This document shows positions 7,021-12,671 of a stretch of DNA of 12,671 nt, one piece after another. The DNA is taken from the NCBI GenBank assembly GCA_020027805.1, contig JAHKKQ010000155.1:1-12671 (forward strand), given 5' to 3'. The stretch's first letter is position 1. Each line of letters starts with the position of its first letter. The position numbers were made by a program, and so were the translations under genes. The notes beneath the pieces are model-generated. The model worked only from the letters and a program-made list of their open reading frames with translations. It had not been told where the DNA came from and searched no databases. The stretch is from Candidatus Dadabacteria bacterium (GTDB lineage Bacteria > Desulfobacterota_D > UBA1144 > Nemesobacterales > UBA2774).

Positions 7021-7890
7021 GTGCCTGTCGGAATGGATTCATTCAACAAACAAATGAAAAAGATATATGTCAGCGCCCAATATCCGGGGGAAGCGTTCGA
7101 GCGGCTCAGGAAGGAATACCGTGTGCAGGAATTCCTGGGGGAGCGTCTGCCTACGAGGGCGGAGCTGCTAGATGGCGCGGCCGGCTCAATAGCCGTCATT
7201 TCCACCGTTTCCGATAAAATCGATAAGGAATTGATGGACCTTCTGCCGGGTCTCAAGATAGTGTCCAACTGCGGGGTCGGATATGAAAACATAGACGTGG
7301 CATATGCGACGGAGAGAGGAGTGATGGTCACGAACACGCCCGACGTGCTCACGGAAACGACAGCTGACCTCGCGTGGGCGCTTATGATTTCGGCGGCCCG
7401 GAGGGTCATCGAAGCCGACGCCTATGTGAGGCGCGGGGATTTCAAGTGCTGGCACCCGTCTTTACTCCTCGGTCAGAACATTCACGGAAAGACACTCGGT
7501 ATTTTCGGCATGGGGCGAATCGGCACGGCGGCCGCCAGAAGGGCTGCGGGTTTCGGAATGAGGGTCATATACAACAACAGGAGGAGAAATGAGGAGGCCG
7601 AGAAGGAAACCGGGGCTGTCTATGCGGACTTTCCGCAGCTCCTTAAGGAATCGGATTTTATTATCGTCTCGTCTCCCCTGAATGATGAAACGAGGGGCCG
7701 TTTCGGGCTGGGTGAGTTCAGGCAAATGAAGCGGACTGCGGTTATCGTGAACGTCGGACGGGGGCCGATCATAAAGGAGGGCGAGCTCGCCTCGGCGCTC
7801 AGGGAGGGGATTATCTGGGGGGCCGGGCTCGATGTGTACGAAAAGGATACCCTTCGTTCGATCACCCACCCCGCTGTTACTGGGAGTTAA
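7021..7890 (+). CDS. D-2-hydroxyacid dehydrogenase (glyoxylate reductase type), C-terminally truncated
   Basis: NAD(P)-dependent reductase of 2-keto acids such as glyoxylate or hydroxypyruvate, cytoplasmic. VSNCGVGYENID, TNTPDVLTETTADLAWAL and the Rossmann motif GMGRIG (163-168) are typical of GyaR/GRHPR proteins. The substrate-carboxylate/catalytic Arg is Arg247 (NVGRGPI) and the catalytic Glu is Glu274 (GLDVYEK). The protein then leaves the family at about residue 276 and stops at 289, while relatives have about 320-330. The PHIGSAT-type segment with the catalytic His and the last helix are absent, so the enzyme is probably inactive as written. The tail ITHPAVTGS has no family counterpart, and the other frames do not restore it. 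The GTG at 7021 is the outermost start; ATG 7033 or 7054 (MKKIYVSAQYP, the usual family start) may be the true one, and none has a good ribosome site. It overlaps the convergent gene by 14 bases. Confidence 0.82.
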   Translation: MPVGMDSFNKQMKKIYVSAQYPGEAFERLRKEYRVQEFLGERLPTRAELLDGAAGSIAVISTVSDKIDKELMDLLPGLKIVSNCGVGYENIDVAYATERGVMVTNTPDVLTETTADLAWALMISAARRVIEADAYVRRGDFKCWHPSLLLGQNIHGKTLGIFGMGRIGTAAARRAAGFGMRVIYNNRRRNEEAEKETGAVYADFPQLLKESDFIIVSSPLNDETRGRFGLGEFRQMKRTAVIVNVGRGPIIKEGELASALREGIIWGAGLDVYEKDTLRSITHPAVTGS

Positions 7891-8365
7891 GAGCCGGGAA
7901 CAGGTTTTTATTCCCGGTGAGCTTCTTGATCGTCTTGAATATATCGCTCTCTTCGAACTGCGAGGGGTGTATCGGCTCGGACTCTTCGTCTTCGAAAAGC
8001 CTCTCGTAGGAGATGAGCAGCGCCTTCGCCTTGGCGATCTGCTGCTTGGGTGATTCCAGAGGGCCGCCCAGGAGCAGCTCTATCAGCTTCCTGCCCCTGT
8101 CCTCACCGTATTCTTTTATGCCTTCGTCGATGAACTGCTCATAGACCGGGACGCGTTTTGACGAGAGGTCGCCTTTAATCGATTCGGAGGATTCGTAGAT
8201 CCCGATTAATTTGTTGGAAAGGTTTTTTATCCTGTTCATGTCCTCATGGATCAGGTCTATTTTTTCCATTAGGGCAGGCAGCTCGTTATAATCTATATCG
8301 GAGAGATCGAAACCTCGATAGTTAACGGGAATATCGGAATCAAAGTCGTCGAAATTATCTGTCAT
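7877..8365 (-). CDS. 162-residue acidic, helical protein of unknown function
   Basis: Not recognised. The N-terminus is acidic (DNFDDFDSDIP). The middle is strongly helix-forming and could be coiled-coil (about residues 30-65, ALMEKIDLIHEDMNRIKNL). A further helical block, GEDRGRKLIELLLGG, and an acidic stretch FEDEESEP follow. There is no signal peptide, membrane segment or metal-binding motif. A gene is well supported by its control signals: TAGGAGGG at 8373-8380, seven bases before the ATG, and a near-consensus promoter just upstream. Its 3' end overlaps the truncated dehydrogenase by 14 bases, so a deletion there might also have altered its C-terminus. Confidence 0.75.
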   Translation of the reverse strand: MTDNFDDFDSDIPVNYRGFDLSDIDYNELPALMEKIDLIHEDMNRIKNLSNKLIGIYESSESIKGDLSSKRVPVYEQFIDEGIKEYGEDRGRKLIELLLGGPLESPKQQIAKAKALLISYERLFEDEESEPIHPSQFEESDIFKTIKKLTGNKNLFPALNSQ

Positions 8366-8391
8366 CCTGAATCCCTCCTATTAAGATTTAT

Positions 8392-8420
8392 ATAATAAAG
8401 TCTAAGAATTTCTGTGCCAA
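8392..8420 (-). promoter_or_regulatory. sigma-70-type promoter of the 162-residue gene
   Basis: On the minus strand TTGGCA (8415-8420, 5/6) and TATTAT (8392-8397, 5/6) are 17 bases apart. Transcription would start near 8385, giving a leader of about 20 bases that contains the Shine-Dalgarno sequence TAGGAGGG (8373-8380). This is the best-matching promoter in the window. Confidence 0.65.
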
Positions 8421-8495
8421 GTTTCAAGCCCCTATTTTATTTACCGCAGCTCCGTAACGCGGGCTGCCCGTCCGATTGATTCTTGCACCGCCGCT

Positions 8496-8732
8496 TTACT
8501 TCTCAGCGTTTCCGTCCGGGCCGCCGAATAAAGACCTGAAAGGCATCTTAAGTATATATGCAATAACGGCGGGCCTCAGGAATATCGATGCGAACTGCCA
8601 GATATCAGCCGGAGTCAGGTAGATTTTCGAATCCCAGACGCCCATCTGGCCGCTCAGCACCACGAAGTCTCCCTCGACCGACGAGTCGCTGACCTTGATT
8701 TCGAAATCCCCTGCGGGGCTTACAACCTTCAT
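8496..8732 (-). CDS. 78-residue small protein of unknown function
   Basis: Not recognised. The first half reads as beta strands (MKVVSPAGDFEIKVSD, GDFVVLSGQMG). The second half is a hydrophobic helix region (ADIWQFASIFLRPAVIAYIL) followed by KMPFRSLFGG and a polar tail, so a membrane-associated C-terminal half is possible but not certain. GGAGG at 8737-8741 stands four bases before the ATG, which supports translation. It is 130 bases upstream of the 162-residue gene on the same strand and 143 bases after aroE, with apparent promoters on both sides, so it is probably transcribed alone. Confidence 0.62.
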   Translation of the reverse strand: MKVVSPAGDFEIKVSDSSVEGDFVVLSGQMGVWDSKIYLTPADIWQFASIFLRPAVIAYILKMPFRSLFGGPDGNAEK

Positions 8733-8773
8733 TACACCTCCGATCGTGTTTCAGCTCGTGAGCTTATATCCTG

Positions 8774-8801
8774 ATTATCCCATAAAGCAGGTATAGATAC
8801 C
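8774..8801 (-). promoter_or_regulatory. extended -10 with adjoining GGTAT palindrome
   Basis: The minus strand reads TGGGATAAT, an extended -10 (GATAAT at 8774-8779), upstream of the 78-residue gene. GGTAT-AG-ATACC (8790-8801) overlaps where the -35 would lie, and a further GGTAT occurs at 8806-8810. This could be a promoter with an operator over its -35 region, but the matches are short. Confidence 0.3.
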
Positions 8802-8875
8802 AGTGGGTATTTTGAGTTATTCGGGATGAGGAGTTTGATATGCTCGGGGTAAAGACGAGGCTTCCGGGGAACGTA

Positions 8876-9724
8876 TTATTCGATTGCCTTTCTCATGACG
8901 TCTACGGGGGCTTCCCTGCCGGTCCAGATCTCGAAGCTGAGGGCGCCCTGGTAAAGGAGCATGCCGAGCCCTCCTGAAGCCCTGTGGCCGAGCCTGCGCG
9001 CTTCCATAACCAGGGGCGTTTCCCTGGGTTTGTAGACGAGGTCGTATACAGCGGCCGACTCTTTGAGGGATTCGAGCGGCAGACCTATTGCGGCTTTTCC
9101 TTCCATTCCCGCCGATGTAGAATCGACAAGTATGTCCGATTCGCGGAGCCTTGCTTTTATAACTTTTATATCGTCGAGCGCGACCGGCTCTATTTTTATA
9201 TTTTTGAATTGCTTTCCGAACTCCGACGCCAGCTTCAGGGCTTTATCATATGTCCTGTTCGCGATGCATATTCTCTCCGCCCCGTTCATGCAGAATGCCG
9301 ACATTACAGCCCGCGCCGCCCCCCCCGCGCCCATGAGGAGCACGCTCGATCCCCCGGGATTGATGCCGAGGTCTTCCTCGACCGCCCTCAGGAACCCGCC
9401 CACGTCTGTGTTGTAACCGGTGAGCTTGCCGCCATCGTTCTTTACCGTGTTGACGGCGCCCATAAGCTCCGCGTCCGGTGCGATTTCGTCGAGGTGCGGG
9501 ATTATGCTCTCCTTGTGGGGGATGGTGATGTTAATCCCTTTTATCCCGAGGGTTCTTACGGCCTGGGCAGCCTTGCCTATTTCTTCGGGCGCTATATCGA
9601 ACGCCACATACACACAGTCGAGCCCGAGCGCGGAGAAGGCGCTGTTGTGCATCACAGGCGACAGGCTGTGGCTCACCGGGTGCCCGAATATGCCGTATAT
9701 TTTCGTAGTTGCTTTTATTTCCAA
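8876..9724 (-). CDS. aroE: shikimate dehydrogenase AroE
   Basis: NADPH-dependent reduction of 3-dehydroshikimate to shikimate, the fourth step of chorismate synthesis, cytoplasmic. At 282 residues it has the normal size. The shikimate-binding strand HPVSHSLSPVMHN is at 15-27, the catalytic Lys71 is in NITIPHK, and the partner Asp107 is in GYNTDVGGF. The nucleotide-binding loop GAGGAAR is at 132-138 and IANRT follows, with an Arg suited to NADPH. The C-terminal GGLGMLLYQGALSFEIWTG, which closes over the substrate, is intact. The start is a TTG at 9724 with GGGG (9730-9733) five bases upstream; no in-frame ATG occurs before residue 25, which would cut off the substrate site. It follows ribF by 40 bases and is probably co-transcribed with it. 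Confidence 0.95.
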   Translation of the reverse strand: MEIKATTKIYGIFGHPVSHSLSPVMHNSAFSALGLDCVYVAFDIAPEEIGKAAQAVRTLGIKGINITIPHKESIIPHLDEIAPDAELMGAVNTVKNDGGKLTGYNTDVGGFLRAVEEDLGINPGGSSVLLMGAGGAARAVMSAFCMNGAERICIANRTYDKALKLASEFGKQFKNIKIEPVALDDIKVIKARLRESDILVDSTSAGMEGKAAIGLPLESLKESAAVYDLVYKPRETPLVMEARRLGHRASGGLGMLLYQGALSFEIWTGREAPVDVMRKAIE

Positions 9725-9764
9725 TATTTCCCCGCAGCAAGAGTCATATTAACCTTATATTACA

Positions 9765-10685
9765 TCAGTCCGTATTCTTGAGAACGTCTTTCACCCTTTC
9801 CACGTCTATCCTGATCTCGGCGACGAGCGCGTCCACACTCTCGAAACGCTTCTCGTCCCTTATCCTCTCCACGAACTCGAGCCTGAGTCTTTTACCGTAG
9901 ATATCGGAGCTAAAGTCGAATATGTGGGTCTCGACGAGCAGCTTGCTGCTCCCGAAGGTGGGTCTGTGGCCTATGTTCGTTATACTGTCCAGTCTATTGC
10001 CGTCTATATAAGCCCTCGTGGCATAGACCCCGGTTTTCGGCAGCATGTCCCAGTCCGTGTCCAGGTTCGCGGTGGGGTATCCGATCTGTCTGCCCCTCTT
10101 TTCCCCTTCGGTGACCTGTCCCTCGATATAATAAAAGTACCCCAGGAACCTGGCCGCCTTTTTTGTGTCGCCCGCCTGGAGGAAGTTCCTGATGGCCGTA
10201 CTGCTGACGACCTCGTTGTCTATGAATACAGGTCCGATGACGGTTGTTTCGAAGTCGTACGCCTTGCCCATGGCCTTGAGAAGGTCGGCATTTCCTTCCC
10301 TCTTTCTTCCGAATGAAAAATCCGGGCCTATAATGAGGTGTTTGACATTGAGCCTTCCTACAAGTATTTCCGATATGAAGTCCTTAGCCGTGATCTTCGA
10401 GATTTCCTTCGTGAACGTGTAGCACGCGGCGAAGTCTATGCCCTCGATCTCGAGGAGCCTGAGTCTCTCCCTGATGGGCATGAGGAGGGGGATGTCTATA
10501 TTCTGGAGAACTTTCTGGGGATGGGGATGAAAGGTTATCACGCAGGAGCTCAGACCATTCCTTTCGGCTGTCTCCTTGACCGCGCTCAATATCTTCTTGT
10601 GCCCCGTGTGTACGCCGTCGAAGTTCCCGATCGTGGCTGATGTCGGGTTCGCTATCGGTTCTTCGGGATCGAATATTACTTTCAT
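9765..10685 (-). CDS. ribF: bifunctional riboflavin kinase/FAD synthetase RibF
   Basis: Phosphorylates riboflavin to FMN and adenylylates FMN to FAD, cytoplasmic. The 306-residue length matches the bacterial bifunctional form. The N-terminal adenylyltransferase module shows GNFDGVHTGHK (20-30), the HxGH-type nucleotide site, then TFHPHPQ, IGPDFSFGRKREG and VSSTAIR. The C-terminal kinase module has GRQIGYPTANL, with the PTAN motif at residues 204-207, then NIGHRPTFG and VETHIFDF with the expected acidic catalytic position. The ATG at 10685 has no strong Shine-Dalgarno sequence. No FMN riboswitch is recognisable in the 249 bases upstream. Its product would supply flavin to the cell, including any flavoprotein encoded at 5671-6978 if that gene really is nitroreductase-like. 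Confidence 0.95.
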   Translation of the reverse strand: MKVIFDPEEPIANPTSATIGNFDGVHTGHKKILSAVKETAERNGLSSCVITFHPHPQKVLQNIDIPLLMPIRERLRLLEIEGIDFAACYTFTKEISKITAKDFISEILVGRLNVKHLIIGPDFSFGRKREGNADLLKAMGKAYDFETTVIGPVFIDNEVVSSTAIRNFLQAGDTKKAARFLGYFYYIEGQVTEGEKRGRQIGYPTANLDTDWDMLPKTGVYATRAYIDGNRLDSITNIGHRPTFGSSKLLVETHIFDFSSDIYGKRLRLEFVERIRDEKRFESVDALVAEIRIDVERVKDVLKNTD

Positions 10686-10934
10686 TTCATTTCTGCCGGG
10701 AATGAGTGAGAGAACTTAATAAGTTAACCCCCCGGATTTGCCGAGCTTTGTGAAAATCCAATATGATATATCTTCCTTCCGGTTTAGAATCTCTACTCGG
10801 TATATTGTTTCAAAACAGCGGTTATCAGCGACGTTGCCCATACCTTAAAAGACCTGAATATTAACATAACATACTCGAAGTATAAGCATTTATTAATCCC
10901 GACGACATCCGCGGCCGAACGGCAGATTCTGCCT
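10686..10934. other. intergenic region between lgt and ribF
   Basis: These 249 bases hold no credible gene. AACTTA-A-TAAGTT (10714-10726 by eye) and GGCAGA-T-TCTGCC (10921-10933, directly after the lgt stop) are small palindromes. Neither is followed by a T tract on the transcribed strand, so I do not call a terminator. No clear promoter for ribF was found. Confidence 0.4.
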
Positions 10935-11699
10935 TCAGGGGGCGGTATCCGGCCCGGGCGTGCGGCTTTTGCCCTTCCATAGAATTACGACCCCCGTTAA
11001 GACCAGTACGACTGCAATGAGCTGGGCTTGCGATAAACCCGGGATGAAACTCGGCGTGGTCTGCCGCAGGAACTCCACCAGGAACCTCTGCACGCCGAGA
11101 GCGACAAACGTAATCGCCGTCATCCATCCGGTCGGGAAATTTTTTTTGCGTATGCTCCAGAGCGCCGCGAACAGTATCACCATGCAGATCGTATCGTATA
11201 TCTGGGTGGGGTGGACCCTTTCGACCGTAGGCGGAGAGCCTTCGGGAAAGGCCATCGCCCAGGGAAGCTCGGAAGGGATTCCGTAGTCGTCCCCGACGAG
11301 CAGGCATCCTATTCTGCCGACCGCATATGCGATTATGAGGAGCGGGCACATAATGTCCGTGACCGCTAACAGGCTGAGCCTCTTCATCTGAGTCACGAGC
11401 CACACGAGTATGAACGCCCCGATAAGCCCCCCGAAGAAAGTAAATCCGGACGCGAGGTACCTGACGGGGTCGGCGATAAAGTTTGTTATGGGGACCTGCT
11501 GGTAGAGGAACAAAATTTTAGCGCCCCCCAGTCCGCCTAGAACGGAGGCGATAAGCAGCAAGTCCACGAGGTTGCCGTTAAGGCCCTTCCGCTTGAATTC
11601 GGATTCTCCAAGCACATAAGCGACCAGGAATCCCAGAAGAACCATTACCGAGAAAGAAGATACGGATATGTCGCCTATTCTGAATAATACGGGATACAT
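10935..11699 (-). CDS. lgt: prolipoprotein diacylglyceryl transferase Lgt
   Basis: Inner-membrane enzyme that transfers diacylglycerol from phosphatidylglycerol to the lipobox Cys of prolipoproteins, the first step of lipoprotein maturation. At 254 residues it is on the short side of the family. About seven hydrophobic segments are visible, starting with MVLLGFLVAYVL (19-30). The signature region is GRIGCLLVGDDYG (128-140), followed by HPTQIYD (163-169) and R205/E209/R212 near the end, as in known Lgt. Compared with E. coli, the Asn of GR-G-N is Cys132 and the position of His103 is Phe (FTFFGGLIG, 86-94). Such GC-type signatures are common in other phyla, so I take it as functional. AGGGAG at 11705-11710 is five bases before the ATG. 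The lipoprotein encoded at 4779-5516 is a plausible substrate. Confidence 0.94.
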   Translation of the reverse strand: MYPVLFRIGDISVSSFSVMVLLGFLVAYVLGESEFKRKGLNGNLVDLLLIASVLGGLGGAKILFLYQQVPITNFIADPVRYLASGFTFFGGLIGAFILVWLVTQMKRLSLLAVTDIMCPLLIIAYAVGRIGCLLVGDDYGIPSELPWAMAFPEGSPPTVERVHPTQIYDTICMVILFAALWSIRKKNFPTGWMTAITFVALGVQRFLVEFLRQTTPSFIPGLSQAQLIAVVLVLTGVVILWKGKSRTPGPDTAP

Positions 11700-11737
11700 T
11701 TTTACTCCCTGGTGCGGTATTGGGAGATAAGTCTTAC

Positions 11738-11763
11738 ACGGTTTGGTATTGTCTGCAAACCGT
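11738..11763. promoter_or_regulatory. 8-base inverted repeat between lgt and the peptidase gene
   Basis: ACGGTTTG (11738-11745) and CAAACCGT (11756-11763) are perfect inverted arms around a 10-base spacer. It lies in the 147-base gap between divergent genes and ends where the -35 of the peptidase promoter would be, so an operator is possible. A hairpin is an alternative. Confidence 0.4.
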
Positions 11764-11782
11764 TCCCGGCATTTTCGGATTT

Positions 11783-11791
11783 TGATACAAT
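11783..11791 (+). promoter_or_regulatory. extended -10 for the M28 peptidase gene
   Basis: TGATACAAT contains TACAAT (11786-11791, 5/6) preceded by TG one base away, an extended -10. The -35 position (11763-11768, TTCCCG) is poor, as is usual for extended -10 promoters. The leader would be about 48 bases. Confidence 0.4.
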
Positions 11792-11846
11792 CGAAAATTC
11801 TATATTCGAAATCGCCGCGTATAGGACTGTGGTAATTTATAAAGTC

Positions 11847-12671
11847 ATGCGGATATATTCTCTGCTTCTATTACTGTCCCTGCTTATTCTGTCCCCTTCC
11901 CTAGCGGAGGAACCCCCTTCGGACCTTGCCACACAGGAAATAACCCCGCGAGAGGTCATCGCCCACGTACGCTACCTGTCATCGGACGAGCTCGAGGGTC
12001 GCATGACGGGCGAAAAGGGCGCTCAGGCGGCCGCGCGTTATATCGCGGATAATTTCGGGACATCGGGCCTGGATCCCCTGGGGGACCGCGGGACCTACTT
12101 TCAATATTTTCCGCTTCCCGAGAGGGTAATACCAGGGAAACTGAACTCGCTCATTGTCACCGTAAACGGGAGGGGGAACCCGCTTGAATTGGGCCGCGAT
12201 TTCTTTCCTCTTGCCGTATCAGCGAGCGGTTTCGTTTCCGGAGAACTGGTATTCGCGGGATACGGGGTCAGCGCCCCCGAGCTCGGCTATGATGATTTTG
12301 AAGGGCTTGACGTCCGGGGCAAGATCGTGCTCCTGCTCAGGGGTTTGCCCAGGGACATGAATTACAGGAGCCATTTCGCGGATTACGCGTCTCTCCGTTA
12401 TAAGGCGGTGAATGCAACGGAGAAAGGGGCGAAAGGCGTGATTTTTACGACCCCTGATTCTCTCGTCGAGGAGGAAGACCTGGGAAGCTTTGCGTTCGAG
12501 CTGCCGTCGGGCGGGGCGGCTATAGAGGCGGTTGTAATCAGAAGGGACCGGGCGCGGGAAATCATTCGCTCCGCGGGCAGGGATCTCAGCGAATTGGAGG
12601 CGATGCTCTCGGAAGGGAAAACCGTTTCATTCCCTATCCCCGGGTCGGCAGCGGAGATTGGGATCGAGATA
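11847..12671 (+). CDS. secreted M28-family metallopeptidase with PA domain, 5' part only
   Basis: The first 275 codons, open to the right edge. It begins with a signal peptide: MRIYSLLLLLSLLILSPSLA, likely cut after Ala20, so the protein is exported. HVRYLSSDELEGRMTG (40-55) followed by an AARYIADNF helix and GLDPLGDRGTYFQYF is the standard lead-in of M28 aminopeptidases of the PDZ/PA-domain type. Residues of about 130-250 form the PA insert: GELVFAGYGVSAPELGYDDF, DVRGKIVLLL and KGAKGVIFTTP. The zinc-binding catalytic domain (HxD, DD, EE, D, H ligands) should lie beyond the window, so peptidase activity is inferred from the family alone. The start ATG has no clear Shine-Dalgarno sequence but puts the signal peptide at the N-terminus. 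Divergent from lgt. Confidence 0.85.
   Translation, partial: MRIYSLLLLLSLLILSPSLAEEPPSDLATQEITPREVIAHVRYLSSDELEGRMTGEKGAQAAARYIADNFGTSGLDPLGDRGTYFQYFPLPERVIPGKLNSLIVTVNGRGNPLELGRDFFPLAVSASGFVSGELVFAGYGVSAPELGYDDFEGLDVRGKIVLLLRGLPRDMNYRSHFADYASLRYKAVNATEKGAKGVIFTTPDSLVEEEDLGSFAFELPSGGAAIEAVVIRRDRAREIIRSAGRDLSELEAMLSEGKTVSFPIPGSAAEIGIEI

Noticed and set aside
8404..8420. Minus-strand TTGGCAC resembling a sigma-54 -24 element upstream of the 162-residue gene
   Set aside because: The -12 element should contain GC, but the bases at that distance read TTCT; the same region gives a better sigma-70 promoter.
10921..10933. GGCAGA-T-TCTGCC palindrome after lgt as an intrinsic terminator
   Set aside because: The stem would have almost no loop and no T tract follows on the minus strand.
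1..12671. CRISPR array, tRNA or rRNA genes, insertion sequences, toxin-antitoxin or defence operon
   Set aside because: No regularly spaced repeats, cloverleaf-like sequences, transposase motifs, terminal inverted repeats or known defence domains were seen on either strand.

Overview
The window looks like an ordinary chromosomal stretch from a free-living, probably uncultured, diderm bacterium. By eye it is moderately GC-rich, with arginine often written AGG and isoleucine often ATA. It carries a lipoprotein gene, lgt, and housekeeping genes for DNA repair, cofactor and aromatic amino acid synthesis, typical of a deep-branching Gram-negative lineage. A Desulfobacterota-like or candidate-phylum origin is my guess only. 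I see no rRNA, tRNA, CRISPR array, phage gene, transposase or insertion sequence.

Left part, plus strand (about 125-4691): a HAD-superfamily hydrolase, a full-length UvrA excinuclease subunit, and a broken dnaJ. The dnaJ remnant has a good J domain, all four zinc motifs and the C-terminal substrate domain. The Gly/Phe linker and most of C-terminal domain I are gone, and both junctions are out of frame.

Middle part (4779-7890): a minus-strand lipoprotein with a Tyr/Pro/Gly-rich core, then, divergently, a 435-residue protein of unknown function with hints of a nitroreductase fold. Next comes a plus-strand D-2-hydroxyacid dehydrogenase of the glyoxylate reductase type that stops just after its catalytic Glu and lacks the catalytic His segment. 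Its 3' end overlaps the next, convergent gene by 14 bases.

Right part, minus strand (7877-11699): two unrecognised small proteins (162 and 78 aa), aroE (shikimate dehydrogenase), ribF (riboflavin kinase/FAD synthetase) and lgt (lipoprotein diacylglyceryl transferase). Read in transcription order these are lgt, ribF, aroE and the two small genes. Only ribF and aroE are close enough (40 bases) to suggest co-transcription. Divergent from lgt, a secreted M28-family metallopeptidase begins at 11847 and runs off the right edge.

The genes do not form one visible pathway; Lgt would be the enzyme that lipidates the lipoprotein encoded at 4779-5516. I did not find a convincing new defence or mobile system. 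The items most worth a second look are the doubly deleted dnaJ, the truncated dehydrogenase (both could be real gene decay or assembly error), and the nitroreductase-like protein of unknown function.
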